A stretch of DNA of 34,209 bases from JBOHUX01 sp050734915 (GCA_050734915.1 JBOHUX010000003.1:1-34209); one strand, 5' to 3'. Shown: positions 1-7,918, counted from the first letter of the stretch. Notes: a model not told the origin generated them from the letters alone. Translations and numbers: made by a program.

Positions 1-180
1 GTCCACCGCCTCGCTGAGAGGGGGTGGCAACTGGCGCTGGTCGGCGAGGTTCAGCATCTCCAGCTCGTCCAGGAGCCTGTCGATGTAGTGCATCTTGCGG
101 CGCCGGGCGTACTTCACCGCGCGGAGCTGGCGCTCCCGCTCGGACATCTGGTCGATCGCGACGCAAGCTTCCTGAATCAT
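1..180 (-). CDS. Partial small protein of unknown function (C-terminus outside window)
   Basis: Sixty codons are visible from an ATG at 180 and the frame is still open at the window edge. An AGGAGG Shine-Dalgarno site sits just upstream of the ATG, and a near-consensus promoter lies further up at 271-298. The visible part is hydrophilic and probably helical: an acidic start (MIQEACVAIDQ), a basic patch (KYARRRK), then an acidic leucine-rich stretch and a proline pair. There is no signal peptide or membrane segment. I do not recognise the family. The strong promoter and ribosome-binding site suggest a well-expressed gene; its function cannot be stated. Confidence 0.7.
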   Translation of the reverse strand, partial: MIQEACVAIDQMSERERQLRAVKYARRRKMHYIDRLLDELEMLNLADQRQLPPPLSEAVD

Positions 181-270
181 CTGCCAAGCCCTCCTGTTCG
201 CGCCCCGCTCGCTGCCATTCCGGCTTACGGGGGCTCTTCAGCCTTCCTCTTTTGACGCCCTGCGGCAACC

Positions 271-298
271 ATTGTAGGAGCCTCGAGTCTTTTGTCAA
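271..298 (-). promoter_or_regulatory. Near-consensus sigma70-type promoter for the partial gene at 1-180
   Basis: Read on the minus strand, TTGACA (298-293) is followed after 16 nt by TACAAT (276-271). This matches the bacterial housekeeping consensus closely and is unusual in so GC-rich a sequence. Transcription would begin near 264, giving a leader of about 84 nt before the ATG at 180. Confidence 0.75.
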
Positions 299-307
299 GG
301 CTAATCT

Positions 308-319
308 TGAGAAATCTCA
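308..319. promoter_or_regulatory. Small inverted repeat TGAGA-AA-TCTCA
   Basis: Two 5-bp arms separated by AA lie between the divergent partial gene and the SufR-like gene, about 50 nt before the latter's start. It could be an operator, for example for autoregulation. The arms are short, so this is tentative, and it does not match the CAAC-N6-GTTG operator known for cyanobacterial SufR. Confidence 0.3.
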
Positions 320-368
320 GAGCCTGCCTCCGATGCTGTGCTAACATCCCGCCAGCCTCAGGGCGGAC

Positions 369-1016
369 ATGGCATCGATGATCTCCGGCCGGTCGACGCG
401 GATGGAAGTTCTGGAACTTCTGCGCAAGAAGCACGGCGCGAGCGCCGAGACGATCAGCGCGGGCCTCGGGGTCACCGCCAACGCGGTCCGCCAGCACCTC
501 ACCAACCTCGAGCGGGAGGGCCTGGTCAGGAGCGAGCCCCAGCGCAACCCACGCGGACGCCCCTCCCTGCTCTTCTCCCTCACCGAGCGCGCCGACGCCT
601 TCTTCCCCAAGCGATATGGACAGCTCGCAACGATGGTGCTCGCCGAGGTCCAGGAGATGGGTGGCCCGGACGCTCTGGACGAGATCTTCCAGCGGGTCGC
701 GCTGCGGCACGCCGAGGCGCTGGCGCCGAGCCTGGAGGGGCTCGACTTCGAGGAGAAGCTGGACCGGGTGGTGGAGTGGATCGCGCGCGCGGGGACCCTG
801 GCCGAATACGAGGAGGGGCCGGACGGGGTGACCGTCAACATCCACAACTGCCCGTTCCGCAACACGGCGCTCAAGTTCCCCCAGGTCTGCACGATCACCC
901 CCCATCTGCTCTCCGACCTGCTCGCGATGCCGGTCTCACAGGACCGGTCGATACACCGGCGCGACAGCCATTGCTCCTTTGTCATCCAGCGGCCCGCACG
1001 CGCCGGCTCTGACTAG
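369..1016 (+). CDS. SufR-like winged-helix regulator with cysteine cluster motif
   Basis: 215 aa. Residues about 10-70 form an ArsR/DeoR-type winged helix (recognition region VTANAVRQHLTNLE, wing around RGRPS). The C-terminal half has Cys161, Cys174 and Cys202, with spacing C-x12-C-x27-C. This resembles SufR, which binds an Fe-S cluster and represses iron-sulfur assembly genes; the third Cys of the cyanobacterial four-Cys pattern is absent. No suf genes are in the window, so the targets are unknown. It appears to head an operon with nnrE, the exonuclease and a methyltransferase; its 3' end overlaps nnrE by 38 nt. ATG 369 is chosen; ATG 378 and 399 are possible. A -10-like TAACAT is at 342-347. 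Confidence 0.8.
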   Translation: MASMISGRSTRMEVLELLRKKHGASAETISAGLGVTANAVRQHLTNLEREGLVRSEPQRNPRGRPSLLFSLTERADAFFPKRYGQLATMVLAEVQEMGGPDALDEIFQRVALRHAEALAPSLEGLDFEEKLDRVVEWIARAGTLAEYEEGPDGVTVNIHNCPFRNTALKFPQVCTITPHLLSDLLAMPVSQDRSIHRRDSHCSFVIQRPARAGSD

Positions 1017-1680
1017 CGACCAGGCCGGGGCGGCTGACCGCCTCGCCGGCGAGCGCTTCGGCCTCCCCATCGAGTGGCTGATGGAGGCGGCCGGCTGGCA
1101 GGTCGCCCGCCACTGCCGGGAGGCGACCGCCGTCGTGTGCGGCCGCGGCAACAACGGCGGCGACGGCCTCGCCGCGGCCCGCCACCTGCACTCCTGGGGG
1201 CGCCTCGTCTCGGTCTGCTGCGCGGAGCGGGCACTGCTGCGCGGAGCCCCCGGCCGGCAGGCGGCGGTCCTGGAATCGCTCGGCGTCACGATCCGTCCCG
1301 AGCTCGACCTCGGCGACGCCACGCTCGTGCTCGATGCCATCTTCGGAACCGGCCTCTCGCGTCCGCCGGCCGGCGTGCATGCGATGTGGATCGAAGCCAT
1401 CAACCGCGCCGGCCGGCCGGTGGTCGCGATCGATCTCCCCTCCGGGCTGGACGCGGACAGTGGCCGCGCACACTCCCCCGCCATCCGGGCGGATCAGACG
1501 GTCACGCTGGGACTTCCCAAGACGGGCCTCCTGACCGGCGACGGGCCGGGGCTGGCGGGCGAGGTCTGGGTCGTCGATATCGGCATCCCCCGGGAGGTCT
1601 ACGCGGCGGTCGGTGTCGAGGTGCCGGCCGGCCTCTTCTCGAAGGAGGATCGCGTCCGCCTCCCGGCGATCCTACGTTGA
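979..1680 (+). CDS. nnrE: NAD(P)H-hydrate epimerase (YjeF N-terminal domain only)
   Basis: 233 aa. The family repairs damaged NAD(P)H by interconverting the R and S hydrate epimers. Recognisable blocks are LMEAAGWQVA near the start, the phosphate-binding loop CGRGNNGGDGLAAARHL, VLDAIFGTGL with the catalytic Asp, and VVAIDLPSGLDADSG. Many bacteria fuse this domain to the ADP/ATP-dependent dehydratase NnrD; here the protein ends after the epimerase domain and no dehydratase is in the window. The TTG at 979 is chosen because family members carry about 30 residues before LMEAAG and no other start exists there. It overlaps the upstream regulator by 38 nt and abuts the exonuclease (TTGA), so it looks translationally coupled. 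Confidence 0.88.
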   Translation: MSSSGPHAPALTSDQAGAADRLAGERFGLPIEWLMEAAGWQVARHCREATAVVCGRGNNGGDGLAAARHLHSWGRLVSVCCAERALLRGAPGRQAAVLESLGVTIRPELDLGDATLVLDAIFGTGLSRPPAGVHAMWIEAINRAGRPVVAIDLPSGLDADSGRAHSPAIRADQTVTLGLPKTGLLTGDGPGLAGEVWVVDIGIPREVYAAVGVEVPAGLFSKEDRVRLPAILR

Positions 1681-2642
1681 CCGCCCACGTGGTCTGGGAT
1701 GGGGGGATCCACCTGCCCGGCCACGGCCTGTGGCTCGATCCACCCCACGTCAGGGAGCTCGCCTTCGTCTCCCACGCCCACTCCGACCACAGCCGCCGGC
1801 ATGGCGAGGCGATCCTCACCGGCCCCACCTGGCTCCTGCTCCCGCCCGAGCGGCGTCCGCGCCGGTCGCAGGTCCTCGAGTACGGGGAGCCGACGGACTT
1901 GGGATCCGTTACGGTCACCCTTCACCCCGCCTCCCACCTCCCCGGCTCGGCCCAGCTCCTGATCGAGCACGAGGGCGCCCGGCTCCTCTACACGGGAGAC
2001 CTGCGGCTGCGCGGGCCGGCGGGCCGGACGGCCATCCCGGCAGCCGACATGCTCATCGTCGAGAGCACCTACGGCCGCCCCCACTTCCTCTTCCCGGATC
2101 CGGACGAGGTGGTCGAGCGGTTGGCGCGCTGGTGCCGGCTGGCGCTCGACGCGGACGTCATCCCCGTCCTGCTCGGCCATGCGCTTGGCAAGGCCCAGGA
2201 GCTGATGATCGAGCTGGGACGGTACGGGTTCCGCTTCGCGATCGAGGCCCGCTGTATGCGCTACTCGTGGATCTACCGGGAGCTGGGCATCGAACTCCCC
2301 GATCACGTGGAGCTGGACGGCGACCCCGGGCGGGACCGGGTCGTGATCGTGCCTCCGGCCGGCAAGGATGCGATCCGCAGGCTCCGCCGACACCGGGTGG
2401 CGATGGTCTCGGGGTGGGCGCTGGAGGACAGGTTCTGGCGCCGGTTCGGTGCCGACATCGCATTCCCCCTCTCCCACCACTGCGACTTCGAGGACCTGGT
2501 CGAGGTCGTCAGGCTCTCCGGCGCGGCGCAGGTCTACACGGTGCGCGGCTTCGCCGAGGACTTCGCCCGCCACCTCTGCCGGCGCGGATTCCGCGCCTCG
2601 CCGCTTGCAGCCACCGAGCAGCTGGAGCTGGGCATCGCCTGA
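1677..2642 (+). CDS. MBL-fold exonuclease of the DNA-ligase-associated type
   Basis: About 321 aa from a TTG that overlaps the nnrE stop; a GTG at 1689 is the alternative. The metallo-beta-lactamase metal motif HAHSDH is present, followed by HPASHLPGSAQ, YTGDL, ESTYG and a late SHHCDF histidine pair. This order matches beta-CASP-like nucleases and the 'ligase-associated DNA damage response exonuclease' family, whose members resemble mRNA 3'-end processing factors. An ATP-dependent DNA ligase lies 1.4 kb downstream, supporting a repair role. The Lhr-type helicase and the PdeM-like phosphoesterase that often accompany this family are not in the window. Substrate (DNA or RNA) cannot be decided from sequence. 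Confidence 0.85.
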   Translation: MTAHVVWDGGIHLPGHGLWLDPPHVRELAFVSHAHSDHSRRHGEAILTGPTWLLLPPERRPRRSQVLEYGEPTDLGSVTVTLHPASHLPGSAQLLIEHEGARLLYTGDLRLRGPAGRTAIPAADMLIVESTYGRPHFLFPDPDEVVERLARWCRLALDADVIPVLLGHALGKAQELMIELGRYGFRFAIEARCMRYSWIYRELGIELPDHVELDGDPGRDRVVIVPPAGKDAIRRLRRHRVAMVSGWALEDRFWRRFGADIAFPLSHHCDFEDLVEVVRLSGAAQVYTVRGFAEDFARHLCRRGFRASPLAATEQLELGIA

Positions 2643-2644
2643 CG

Positions 2645-3355
2645 ATGGAAGGACAGCGGCTCAGCGAGGCATGGGAATCCGAGGCGCCGCGGTGGGCGGC
2701 TTGGGCCGGGGAGCCGGGGCTCGACAGCTACTGGCGGTTTCATCGCGAAGCCTTCCTCGCGCTCCTGCCCGAGCCGCGCGGATTGACTGTCGACGTGGGG
2801 GCTGGGGAGGGGCGGGTGAGCCGCGACCTCGCCGCGCGGGGGCACCGGGTCATCTCTCTCGACCGCTCGCCGAGCCTGGTCAGGCTCGCTGCCGCGGCGG
2901 CAGGACCGCCGGCGCTCCTCGCCGACGCGGCGTGCCTGCCCCTGATCGACTGCTGCGCAAGCCTGGTGGTCGCCTTCATGTGCCTTCAGGACGTGGACGA
3001 CATGGCCGAGGCGGTCGGGGAGATCGCGCGGGTGCTCGAGCCGGGCGGCCGGCTCTGCCTGGCGGTGGTCCATCCGGTCAACGGGGCGGGCGGATTCGCG
3101 ACCGCCGATCCGGATGCGCCCTTCGTGATCCGGGCCAGCTACTTCGAACGGCGCCGGTATGCCGAGGAGGTCGAGCGGGCGGGGTTCAAGGTGACCTTCC
3201 ACTCTCACCACCGGAGTCTCGAGGAGTACTTCGGCGCCCTGGAGGCGGCGGGTCTCCTCACGGAGCGGGTGCGCGAGCCTCCGGCGGGCGACGGCGGCCG
3301 CTGGGACCGGGTCCCCCTCTTCCTGCATATCCGGGCGGTCAGACCCGGCCGCTGA
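2645..3355 (+). CDS. SAM-dependent class I methyltransferase
   Basis: 236 aa, starting 2 nt after the exonuclease stop, so it is the last gene of that operon. The SAM-binding motif I reads VDVGAGEGRVSRDLAARG (about residues 49-66), followed by the acidic end of strand 2 in ISLDRS, a motif near DAACLP, and VLEPGGRLCLAVVHP, the post-motif III segment of the methyltransferase_11 type. The C-terminal part (SYFERRRYAEEVERAGFKVTFHSHHRSLEEYFGALEAAG split over two helices) resembles small-molecule methyltransferases. The substrate is unknown. Confidence 0.82.
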   Translation: MEGQRLSEAWESEAPRWAAWAGEPGLDSYWRFHREAFLALLPEPRGLTVDVGAGEGRVSRDLAARGHRVISLDRSPSLVRLAAAAAGPPALLADAACLPLIDCCASLVVAFMCLQDVDDMAEAVGEIARVLEPGGRLCLAVVHPVNGAGGFATADPDAPFVIRASYFERRRYAEEVERAGFKVTFHSHHRSLEEYFGALEAAGLLTERVREPPAGDGGRWDRVPLFLHIRAVRPGR

Positions 3356-3406
3356 GCGGGCGCCGTCACGCCACGAAGTGAGAAGGTTGTGAGGAACAGA
3401 GCTCAC

Positions 3407-3442
3407 GGAGCGTGCCCTGTGTGCCGGGCGTGATTCCGCTCC
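3407..3442. terminator. Possible bidirectional terminator hairpin between convergent genes
   Basis: GGAGCG (3407-3412) pairs with CGCTCC (3437-3442), and an inner stem GCCC/GGGC (3414-3417 with 3426-3429) can form as well. It sits in the gap between the methyltransferase and the convergent zinc-ribbon gene. There is no T tract, so the role is inferred from position. Confidence 0.4.
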
Positions 3443-3458
3443 CATCTCGGCCGTTCCA

Positions 3459-3911
3459 TCACCCCTCCCCAGCAGGACTGCCATCCGAAGACCCGTCGGT
3501 GACGTCGCGGTGCGCCCAGCCGGCCTGACTGACGGACGCGCGCAATTGTGCGTCGGTGGCGGCCTCGGAGGTGACGCGCGCCAGCAGCCGGTCCACCCAG
3601 GCCCCCACTGACATCTCCGGCAGGAGCGTGAGGCGACCCTTGTGGACGCGGGCGCGGAAGACTTCGCCGCCGACCTCGACCTTGAGCCGCCGGACGGGGC
3701 GGTGGCCGATCAGCCCGGAACGCCTGACATCGGCGCCGGGCAGCCGCTGGGCAAGGTAGTCGAGCAGCTCCGGGGGCTCGCTGCCGTCGGTCAGGGGTGA
3801 ATGGCAGAAGACGCAGACGCCGCCCCGCGGCAGCGCCGGAGCGGAGCAGACCTCACATCTCATGCTGGCATGGACGAGGCGCCACGCCGGGGTCCGCGAT
3901 GCCGACGCCAT
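3459..3911 (-). CDS. Zinc-ribbon protein of unknown function
   Basis: 150 aa. Near the N-terminus MRCEVCSAPALPRGGVCVFC provides CxxC-x11-CxxC, a likely zinc ribbon. The middle (RRLKVEVGGEVFRARVHKGRLTLLP) looks beta-rich, and a helical part follows. I do not recognise the family. ATG 3911 is chosen because its first 17 codons have G/C third positions like the rest of the gene, while the codons just upstream do not, and an AT-rich promoter-like stretch precedes it. An internal ATG at 3863 would start directly at the zinc ribbon. The gene is monocistronic and divergent from the DNA ligase, which makes a nucleic-acid role possible but unproven. Confidence 0.65.
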   Translation of the reverse strand: MASASRTPAWRLVHASMRCEVCSAPALPRGGVCVFCHSPLTDGSEPPELLDYLAQRLPGADVRRSGLIGHRPVRRLKVEVGGEVFRARVHKGRLTLLPEMSVGAWVDRLLARVTSEAATDAQLRASVSQAGWAHRDVTDGSSDGSPAGEG

Positions 3912-3984
3912 CAATGTTGAATAACTTCATCGGAATGCGGTAGCTCCTCGAAAGAGGCGGTCGGGAGGGATCGTCCCCCACACT

Positions 3985-3990
3985 TACGAT
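3985..3990 (+). promoter_or_regulatory. -10 box TACGAT, leaderless-type start for the ligase
   Basis: TACGAT ends 8 nt before GTG 3999, placing the predicted first transcribed base at or next to the start codon. No Shine-Dalgarno site is present. Confidence 0.5.
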
Positions 3991-3998
3991 AACCTACC

Positions 3999-5672
3999 GT
4001 GCTCGACTTCGCCCGAACCGCCGACTCCATCCGGGCCACCTCGTCCAAGCTCCAGAAGATCCGGATCCTGGCGGACTATCTGGCCACCCTGACGACCGAG
4101 GACCTGCGCCTGGCGGCGGTCCACATGACGGGTCGCCCCTTCTCGCCCAGCGATCCGCGCGTTCTCAATCTCGGATGGGCGACGATCGTCAAGGCGGTGG
4201 GCTCGCTGGCCGGCCGCGAGGAGAGCGACCTGACCGGGAGCTACCTCAGGCACTCGGACCTCGGCGACTGGGCCGCCGAGGCCCTGGCCGGCCGCACCGC
4301 ACCTCGCTCGTTGACGATCGGGCAGGTGGGGGCGGCGTTCGACACCATCGAGCGCGCCCCGACCGCGGCCGCCAAGCTGGCCGAGCTGACGGCGCTGCTC
4401 GCCGCGCTCGAGCCGCCGGCGGTCCGCTACACGGTCAAGATCCTCAGCGGCGATCTGCGGATCGGCCTCTCGGGAGGGCTCATGGAGGAGGGCATCGCGC
4501 TCGCGTTCGGAGCTCCGGCGGGTGCCGTCCGGCGCGCCCACATGGTGACCGGCGACCTCGGCGAGACCGCGCGCCTAGCCCGCGCCGGGCGGCTGGACGA
4601 GGCCGCGATCAAGCTGCTTCAGCCCGTCCGCTTCATGCTCGCCAGTCCCGCCGCGAGCTCGGAGGAGGCGATGGAGCGGGTCCAGGGAGAGACGGCCTGG
4701 ACCGAGGAGAAGTACGACGGCGTCCGGTGCCAGCTCCACCTCCAGCACGGGCGCGTGGCACTCTTCTCGCGCGACCTGAGGGAGACCACCGCCGCCTTTC
4801 CGGAGATCGCGGAGGCGGCGCTTCACGTGGGCCACGACCTCCTCATCGACGGCGAGATCCTGGCCCATCGAGCGGGCCGCGTCCTGCGCTTCTTCGAGCT
4901 TCAGCGGCGTCTCGGCCGCAAGGAGGTCCCCAGCCGCCTGCTGGCGGAGGTGCCGGTGATCCTGGTCGCGTTCGACCTCCTCCACCTCGACGGCGCCTCG
5001 CTGCTCGATCGGCCCCTGCGGGAACGGCGGGGCCGGCTCGAGGACCTTGGTCTCGGGCATCCGTTCATGCTCGCCCGGATCGAGAGCGCGGGCGGCCCGG
5101 CCGAGCTGGACCGGATCTTCGAAGAGGTGCGCGCGCGGGGCAACGAGGGCCTGATGATCAAGGACCCGGAGAGCCCCTATCTACCTGGGCGCCGGGGTCT
5201 GGCCTGGCTCAAGCTGAAGCGTCCGCTGGCGACGCTGGACGTGGTCGTCACTGCCGTCGAATGGGGCCACGGCAAGCGGCGGGGAGTCCTCTCCGACTAC
5301 ACCTTCTCGGTCCGCGACGAGGTGTCCGGCGAGCTGGTCAACGTGGGCAAGGCCTTCACCGGGCTCACTGACGCCGAGATCGCGGAGATGACCGCACACT
5401 TCCTCGCTCACACCGTCCTCGATGGCGGCCGGCTCCGGGTGGTGGAGCCGGACACGGTGATCGAGGTCGCGTTCGACTCCATCCAGCGGTCGGCCCGGCA
5501 CCGGAGCGGGTTCGCCCTCCGGTTCCCCCGCATCGTGCGCCTCCGCACGGACAAGCCGCCCTCCGAGATCGATACGCTGGCCGAGGTGGCCAGGCTCTAT
5601 GGGCGATTCTTCGGGGGCGACACGACGGCCGCCCTGGACGAGGTGGCCGAGCCTGGCTCGGCCGAGCCGTGA
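3999..5672 (+). CDS. ATP-dependent DNA ligase (archaeal / LigB type)
   Basis: 557 aa. The N-terminal DNA-binding domain (about 1-200) is of the archaeal/eukaryotic ligase I type. The adenylation domain contains motif I EKYDGVR with the nucleophilic Lys238, motif III FSRDLRETT, IDGEIL, motif IV NEGLMIKDP and motif V WLKLKR. The OB-fold domain follows (VVVTAVEWGHGKRRG to RFPRIVRLRTDK). Length and domain order match mycobacterial LigB and archaeal ligases rather than the short LigC or LigD enzymes. The reaction seals DNA nicks through an enzyme-AMP intermediate. It starts at GTG behind a -10-like box and overlaps the next gene by 4 nt (GTGA). It is probably an accessory repair ligase beside an NAD-dependent LigA elsewhere. 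Confidence 0.95.
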   Translation: MLDFARTADSIRATSSKLQKIRILADYLATLTTEDLRLAAVHMTGRPFSPSDPRVLNLGWATIVKAVGSLAGREESDLTGSYLRHSDLGDWAAEALAGRTAPRSLTIGQVGAAFDTIERAPTAAAKLAELTALLAALEPPAVRYTVKILSGDLRIGLSGGLMEEGIALAFGAPAGAVRRAHMVTGDLGETARLARAGRLDEAAIKLLQPVRFMLASPAASSEEAMERVQGETAWTEEKYDGVRCQLHLQHGRVALFSRDLRETTAAFPEIAEAALHVGHDLLIDGEILAHRAGRVLRFFELQRRLGRKEVPSRLLAEVPVILVAFDLLHLDGASLLDRPLRERRGRLEDLGLGHPFMLARIESAGGPAELDRIFEEVRARGNEGLMIKDPESPYLPGRRGLAWLKLKRPLATLDVVVTAVEWGHGKRRGVLSDYTFSVRDEVSGELVNVGKAFTGLTDAEIAEMTAHFLAHTVLDGGRLRVVEPDTVIEVAFDSIQRSARHRSGFALRFPRIVRLRTDKPPSEIDTLAEVARLYGRFFGGDTTAALDEVAEPGSAEP

Positions 5673-6406
5673 GGCTCACCTTCATGGGCACCGCCGGCGC
5701 GCGGTTCATGGTCGCCAAGCAGCTGGCCGCCTCGGGCGGGCTCTACCTGGAGCAGGGCGCGACCCGCCTCTGCTGTGACCCGGGCCCGGGGACTGTCGTT
5801 CAGTACGCGAAGAGGAAGATCGACCCCGCCCGCCTGTCCGGGATCCTGGTCAGCCATCGCCACCTGGACCACGCCGGGGACGTCAACGTGATGGTGGAGG
5901 GGATGACCGAGGGCGGATTCCGCCGCCGGGGCACGCTTCTCTGCCCCGCTGACGCGCTCGACGGGGACCCGGTCGTGCTCGAATACCTGCGCGGCTTCCC
6001 GGAGCGGATCGTGCGCCTGGAGCCGGAGACCGGCTACTCGGTCGGGGAGATCCGGTTCACGACCACGCGGCGCCACCCGCACGGCGTCGAGACGTACGGC
6101 TTCCGTTTCGGCGACGCGCTGGGCTGGGTGACGGACTCCGCATACGAGGAGGGAATCGCCGAGCAGCACCGGGCGGAGGTGATGGTCATCCACACGGTCC
6201 TCTTCGAGCGCCGCCCGCACCTGCCGCACCTCTGCCTGGCCGACGCCGAGGAGATCATCCGGCAGGCGCGGCCGCGGCTTGCGATCCTGACCCACTTCGG
6301 CATGGGCATGTGGCGGGCGCATCCCTGGGAGCTGGCGGAGGACCTGAGCCAGCGCCTCGGCCTCGAGGTGAAGGCGGCACGCGACGGCATGTCCGTCGAG
6401 ATCTAG
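5669..6406 (+). CDS. MBL-fold metal-dependent hydrolase, RNase Z-like
   Basis: 245 aa, overlapping the ligase stop as GTGA, so co-translated with the ligase. The metal motif SHRHLDHAGD (about residues 66-75) and later histidines in TTTRRHPHG, a WVTDSAY metal-bridging Asp and a terminal ILTHFGMGMW histidine form a complete MBL site. The N-terminal MRLTFMGTAGARF is typical of RNase Z / arylsulfatase-like MBL proteins. The close relation to the ligase suggests a role with nucleic acids, but a general phosphodiesterase is equally possible. No beta-CASP domain is visible. Confidence 0.82.
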   Translation: MRLTFMGTAGARFMVAKQLAASGGLYLEQGATRLCCDPGPGTVVQYAKRKIDPARLSGILVSHRHLDHAGDVNVMVEGMTEGGFRRRGTLLCPADALDGDPVVLEYLRGFPERIVRLEPETGYSVGEIRFTTTRRHPHGVETYGFRFGDALGWVTDSAYEEGIAEQHRAEVMVIHTVLFERRPHLPHLCLADAEEIIRQARPRLAILTHFGMGMWRAHPWELAEDLSQRLGLEVKAARDGMSVEI

Positions 6407-6654
6407 ATGAACGGCATGACCGCCTCATCGGGTCCCCCGCTGCCGCCTGCCTCGACGCGGATGGCAACGCACCTCCTCGCCGGACCTCTCAGCGGAGCAC
6501 TCCACGCCCAACCCCCGCCGCACAAGGACAACCGCCCGCAGCCCCCCAACCCTGAAACCACCCACCCAGGAGGTTTGGTCTGGGGGAACGATCGGGCTCC
6601 GGCACTCCCATGTCAAGGCCGGCCGTCAAGAGGAGACCGCCGCCGGCGGTGACA
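6407..6654 (+). other. Non-coding gap upstream of the antiporter
   Basis: I see no convincing gene here. A short open frame starting directly after the MBL stop is proline- and arginine-rich without family resemblance. C-rich and G-rich runs near 6540 and 6583 could pair weakly around an AAACC/GGTTT stem (6553-6575 region). An AGGAGA at 6631-6636 precedes the antiporter. Confidence 0.4.
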
Positions 6655-7875
6655 ATGACCGACGCGCAGCGATTCCTGGGGCTGCTGATCCTGCTCACCT
6701 GCGTCGCGATCGTCCTCCGGCTCGTCACCCGCCGGGCGCCGCTCCCTTACCCGGTCATGCTCGCCGCGGCCGGCATCCTGGTCGGGCTGCTGCCCGGGCT
6801 GGCCGGGCACCGGATCAGCTCCGATCTGATCCTGCTCGCCTTCGTGCCCGGCCTCGTCTTCGAAGCCACCATCACGCTCGACCTCGCCGAGCTCCGGCGC
6901 CGGCTGTGGCCGGTCGGGCTGCTGGCGACCGCGGGCGTGGCGCTGACCGTCGTCTGCATCGGCGCCCTGGCGCACCTGACGCTGCGCCTGACCTGGGCCG
7001 AGGGCATGCTGCTGGGCGCCATCCTCGCTCCCACCGACCCGATCGCGGTCGTGGGCCTCGTGCGCCGGCTGCGCGCGCCGAGCGGGCTGGCGACGATGCT
7101 GGAGGGAGAGAGTCTCTTCAACGACGGGACCGGGGTCGCCGTCTTCGCGGCGGTACTGGCGTCGATCCTGGGCGGCTCGCCCTCGGTCGGAGACACCGTG
7201 GGCCGCTTCTGGCTGATCACCGCCGGCGGGGTCGCCGTCGGGGTTGCCGTCGGGCTGGCGGGCGCCCTCCTGCTCCGGTTTTCCAGCGAAGCGCGCCTGG
7301 ACATCCTGGTCACGCTCGCCATCGCCTATGGCAGCTACCTGGGCGCCGATCTCATCCACGCCTCGGGCATCGTGGCCGTCGTCACCGCCGGGGTGACCCT
7401 GACCTCCCGCGTGGGCAGGCGGCTTGGTCCCCGCCACAGCACCGAACTGCTCGACTTCTGGGGGCTGCTGGCGTTCGTGCTCAACGCCATCCTCTTCCTG
7501 GTCGTAGGGACCGCGCTTCCCACCGTTCGCGTCGTTCACACGGCGGCTCTGGTCGGGGGCGCCTACCTGATCATGCTGGCGGCGCGGGCGGTGACCGCGT
7601 ACGGGCTGCTCGCCCTCCTCGATGTGCGCGGGCGCCGGATCCCGTGGCGCTGGCGGCATCTGATCTTCTGGGGTGGCATCCGGGGCGCCCTCTCGGTCGC
7701 GCTCGCCCTCTCGATCGCCTCCGGGCACCAGGTCAGCCCGACGGTCTCGGTGGTCGCCTACGGCGTCGTGGTGCTGTCCCTGCTCATCCAGGGCGGCTCC
7801 ATCCGGCCCGTCGCGCAGTATCTCCGCCTGACCGCGGCCGGCGGCGGCAGCAAGCCCGATCAGGCGCCGGTGTGA
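6655..7875 (+). CDS. Na+/H+ (or K+/H+) antiporter, CPA1/NhaP type
   Basis: 406 aa from ATG 6655, with about 12 hydrophobic segments, an inner-membrane protein. The CPA1 signature LAPTDPIAVV (Asp128) and ESLFNDGTGVAVF (Asn156-Asp157) mark the ion-binding helices, and GGIRGALSVALALS is the conserved late segment. The family exchanges cytoplasmic Na+ or K+ for protons. It lacks the long C-terminal regulatory tail seen in some members. GTG 6649 lies 12 nt after AGGAGA and is an alternative start, as is ATG 6610; the hydrophobic domain begins right after Met 6655. A 249-nt gap separates it from the upstream operon, so it probably has its own promoter. Confidence 0.92.
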   Translation: MTDAQRFLGLLILLTCVAIVLRLVTRRAPLPYPVMLAAAGILVGLLPGLAGHRISSDLILLAFVPGLVFEATITLDLAELRRRLWPVGLLATAGVALTVVCIGALAHLTLRLTWAEGMLLGAILAPTDPIAVVGLVRRLRAPSGLATMLEGESLFNDGTGVAVFAAVLASILGGSPSVGDTVGRFWLITAGGVAVGVAVGLAGALLLRFSSEARLDILVTLAIAYGSYLGADLIHASGIVAVVTAGVTLTSRVGRRLGPRHSTELLDFWGLLAFVLNAILFLVVGTALPTVRVVHTAALVGGAYLIMLAARAVTAYGLLALLDVRGRRIPWRWRHLIFWGGIRGALSVALALSIASGHQVSPTVSVVAYGVVVLSLLIQGGSIRPVAQYLRLTAAGGGSKPDQAPV

Positions 7876-7880
7876 AGATT

Positions 7881-7910
7881 CCGCCGCGGTCCTCGGGGCT
7901 CCCGCGGAGG
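7881..7910 (+). promoter_or_regulatory. Hairpin enclosing the Shine-Dalgarno site of the next gene
   Basis: CCGCCGCGG (7881-7889) can pair with CCGCGGAGG (7902-7910) in 8 of 9 positions, with a 12-nt loop. The right arm contains the GGAGG (7906-7910) that lies 8 nt before ATG 7919. It could mask the ribosome-binding site, or act as a terminator for the antiporter gene; no T tract follows. Confidence 0.45.
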
Positions 7911-7918
7911 CCCCGTCG

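Noticed and set aside
271..319. SufR-type operator CAAC-N6-GTTG upstream of the SufR-like gene
   Set aside because: CAAC is present but no GTTG lies at the required distance.
6407..6652. 81-codon frame starting directly after the MBL hydrolase stop
   Set aside because: Proline/arginine-rich without family resemblance or ribosome-binding site; kept as non-coding gap.
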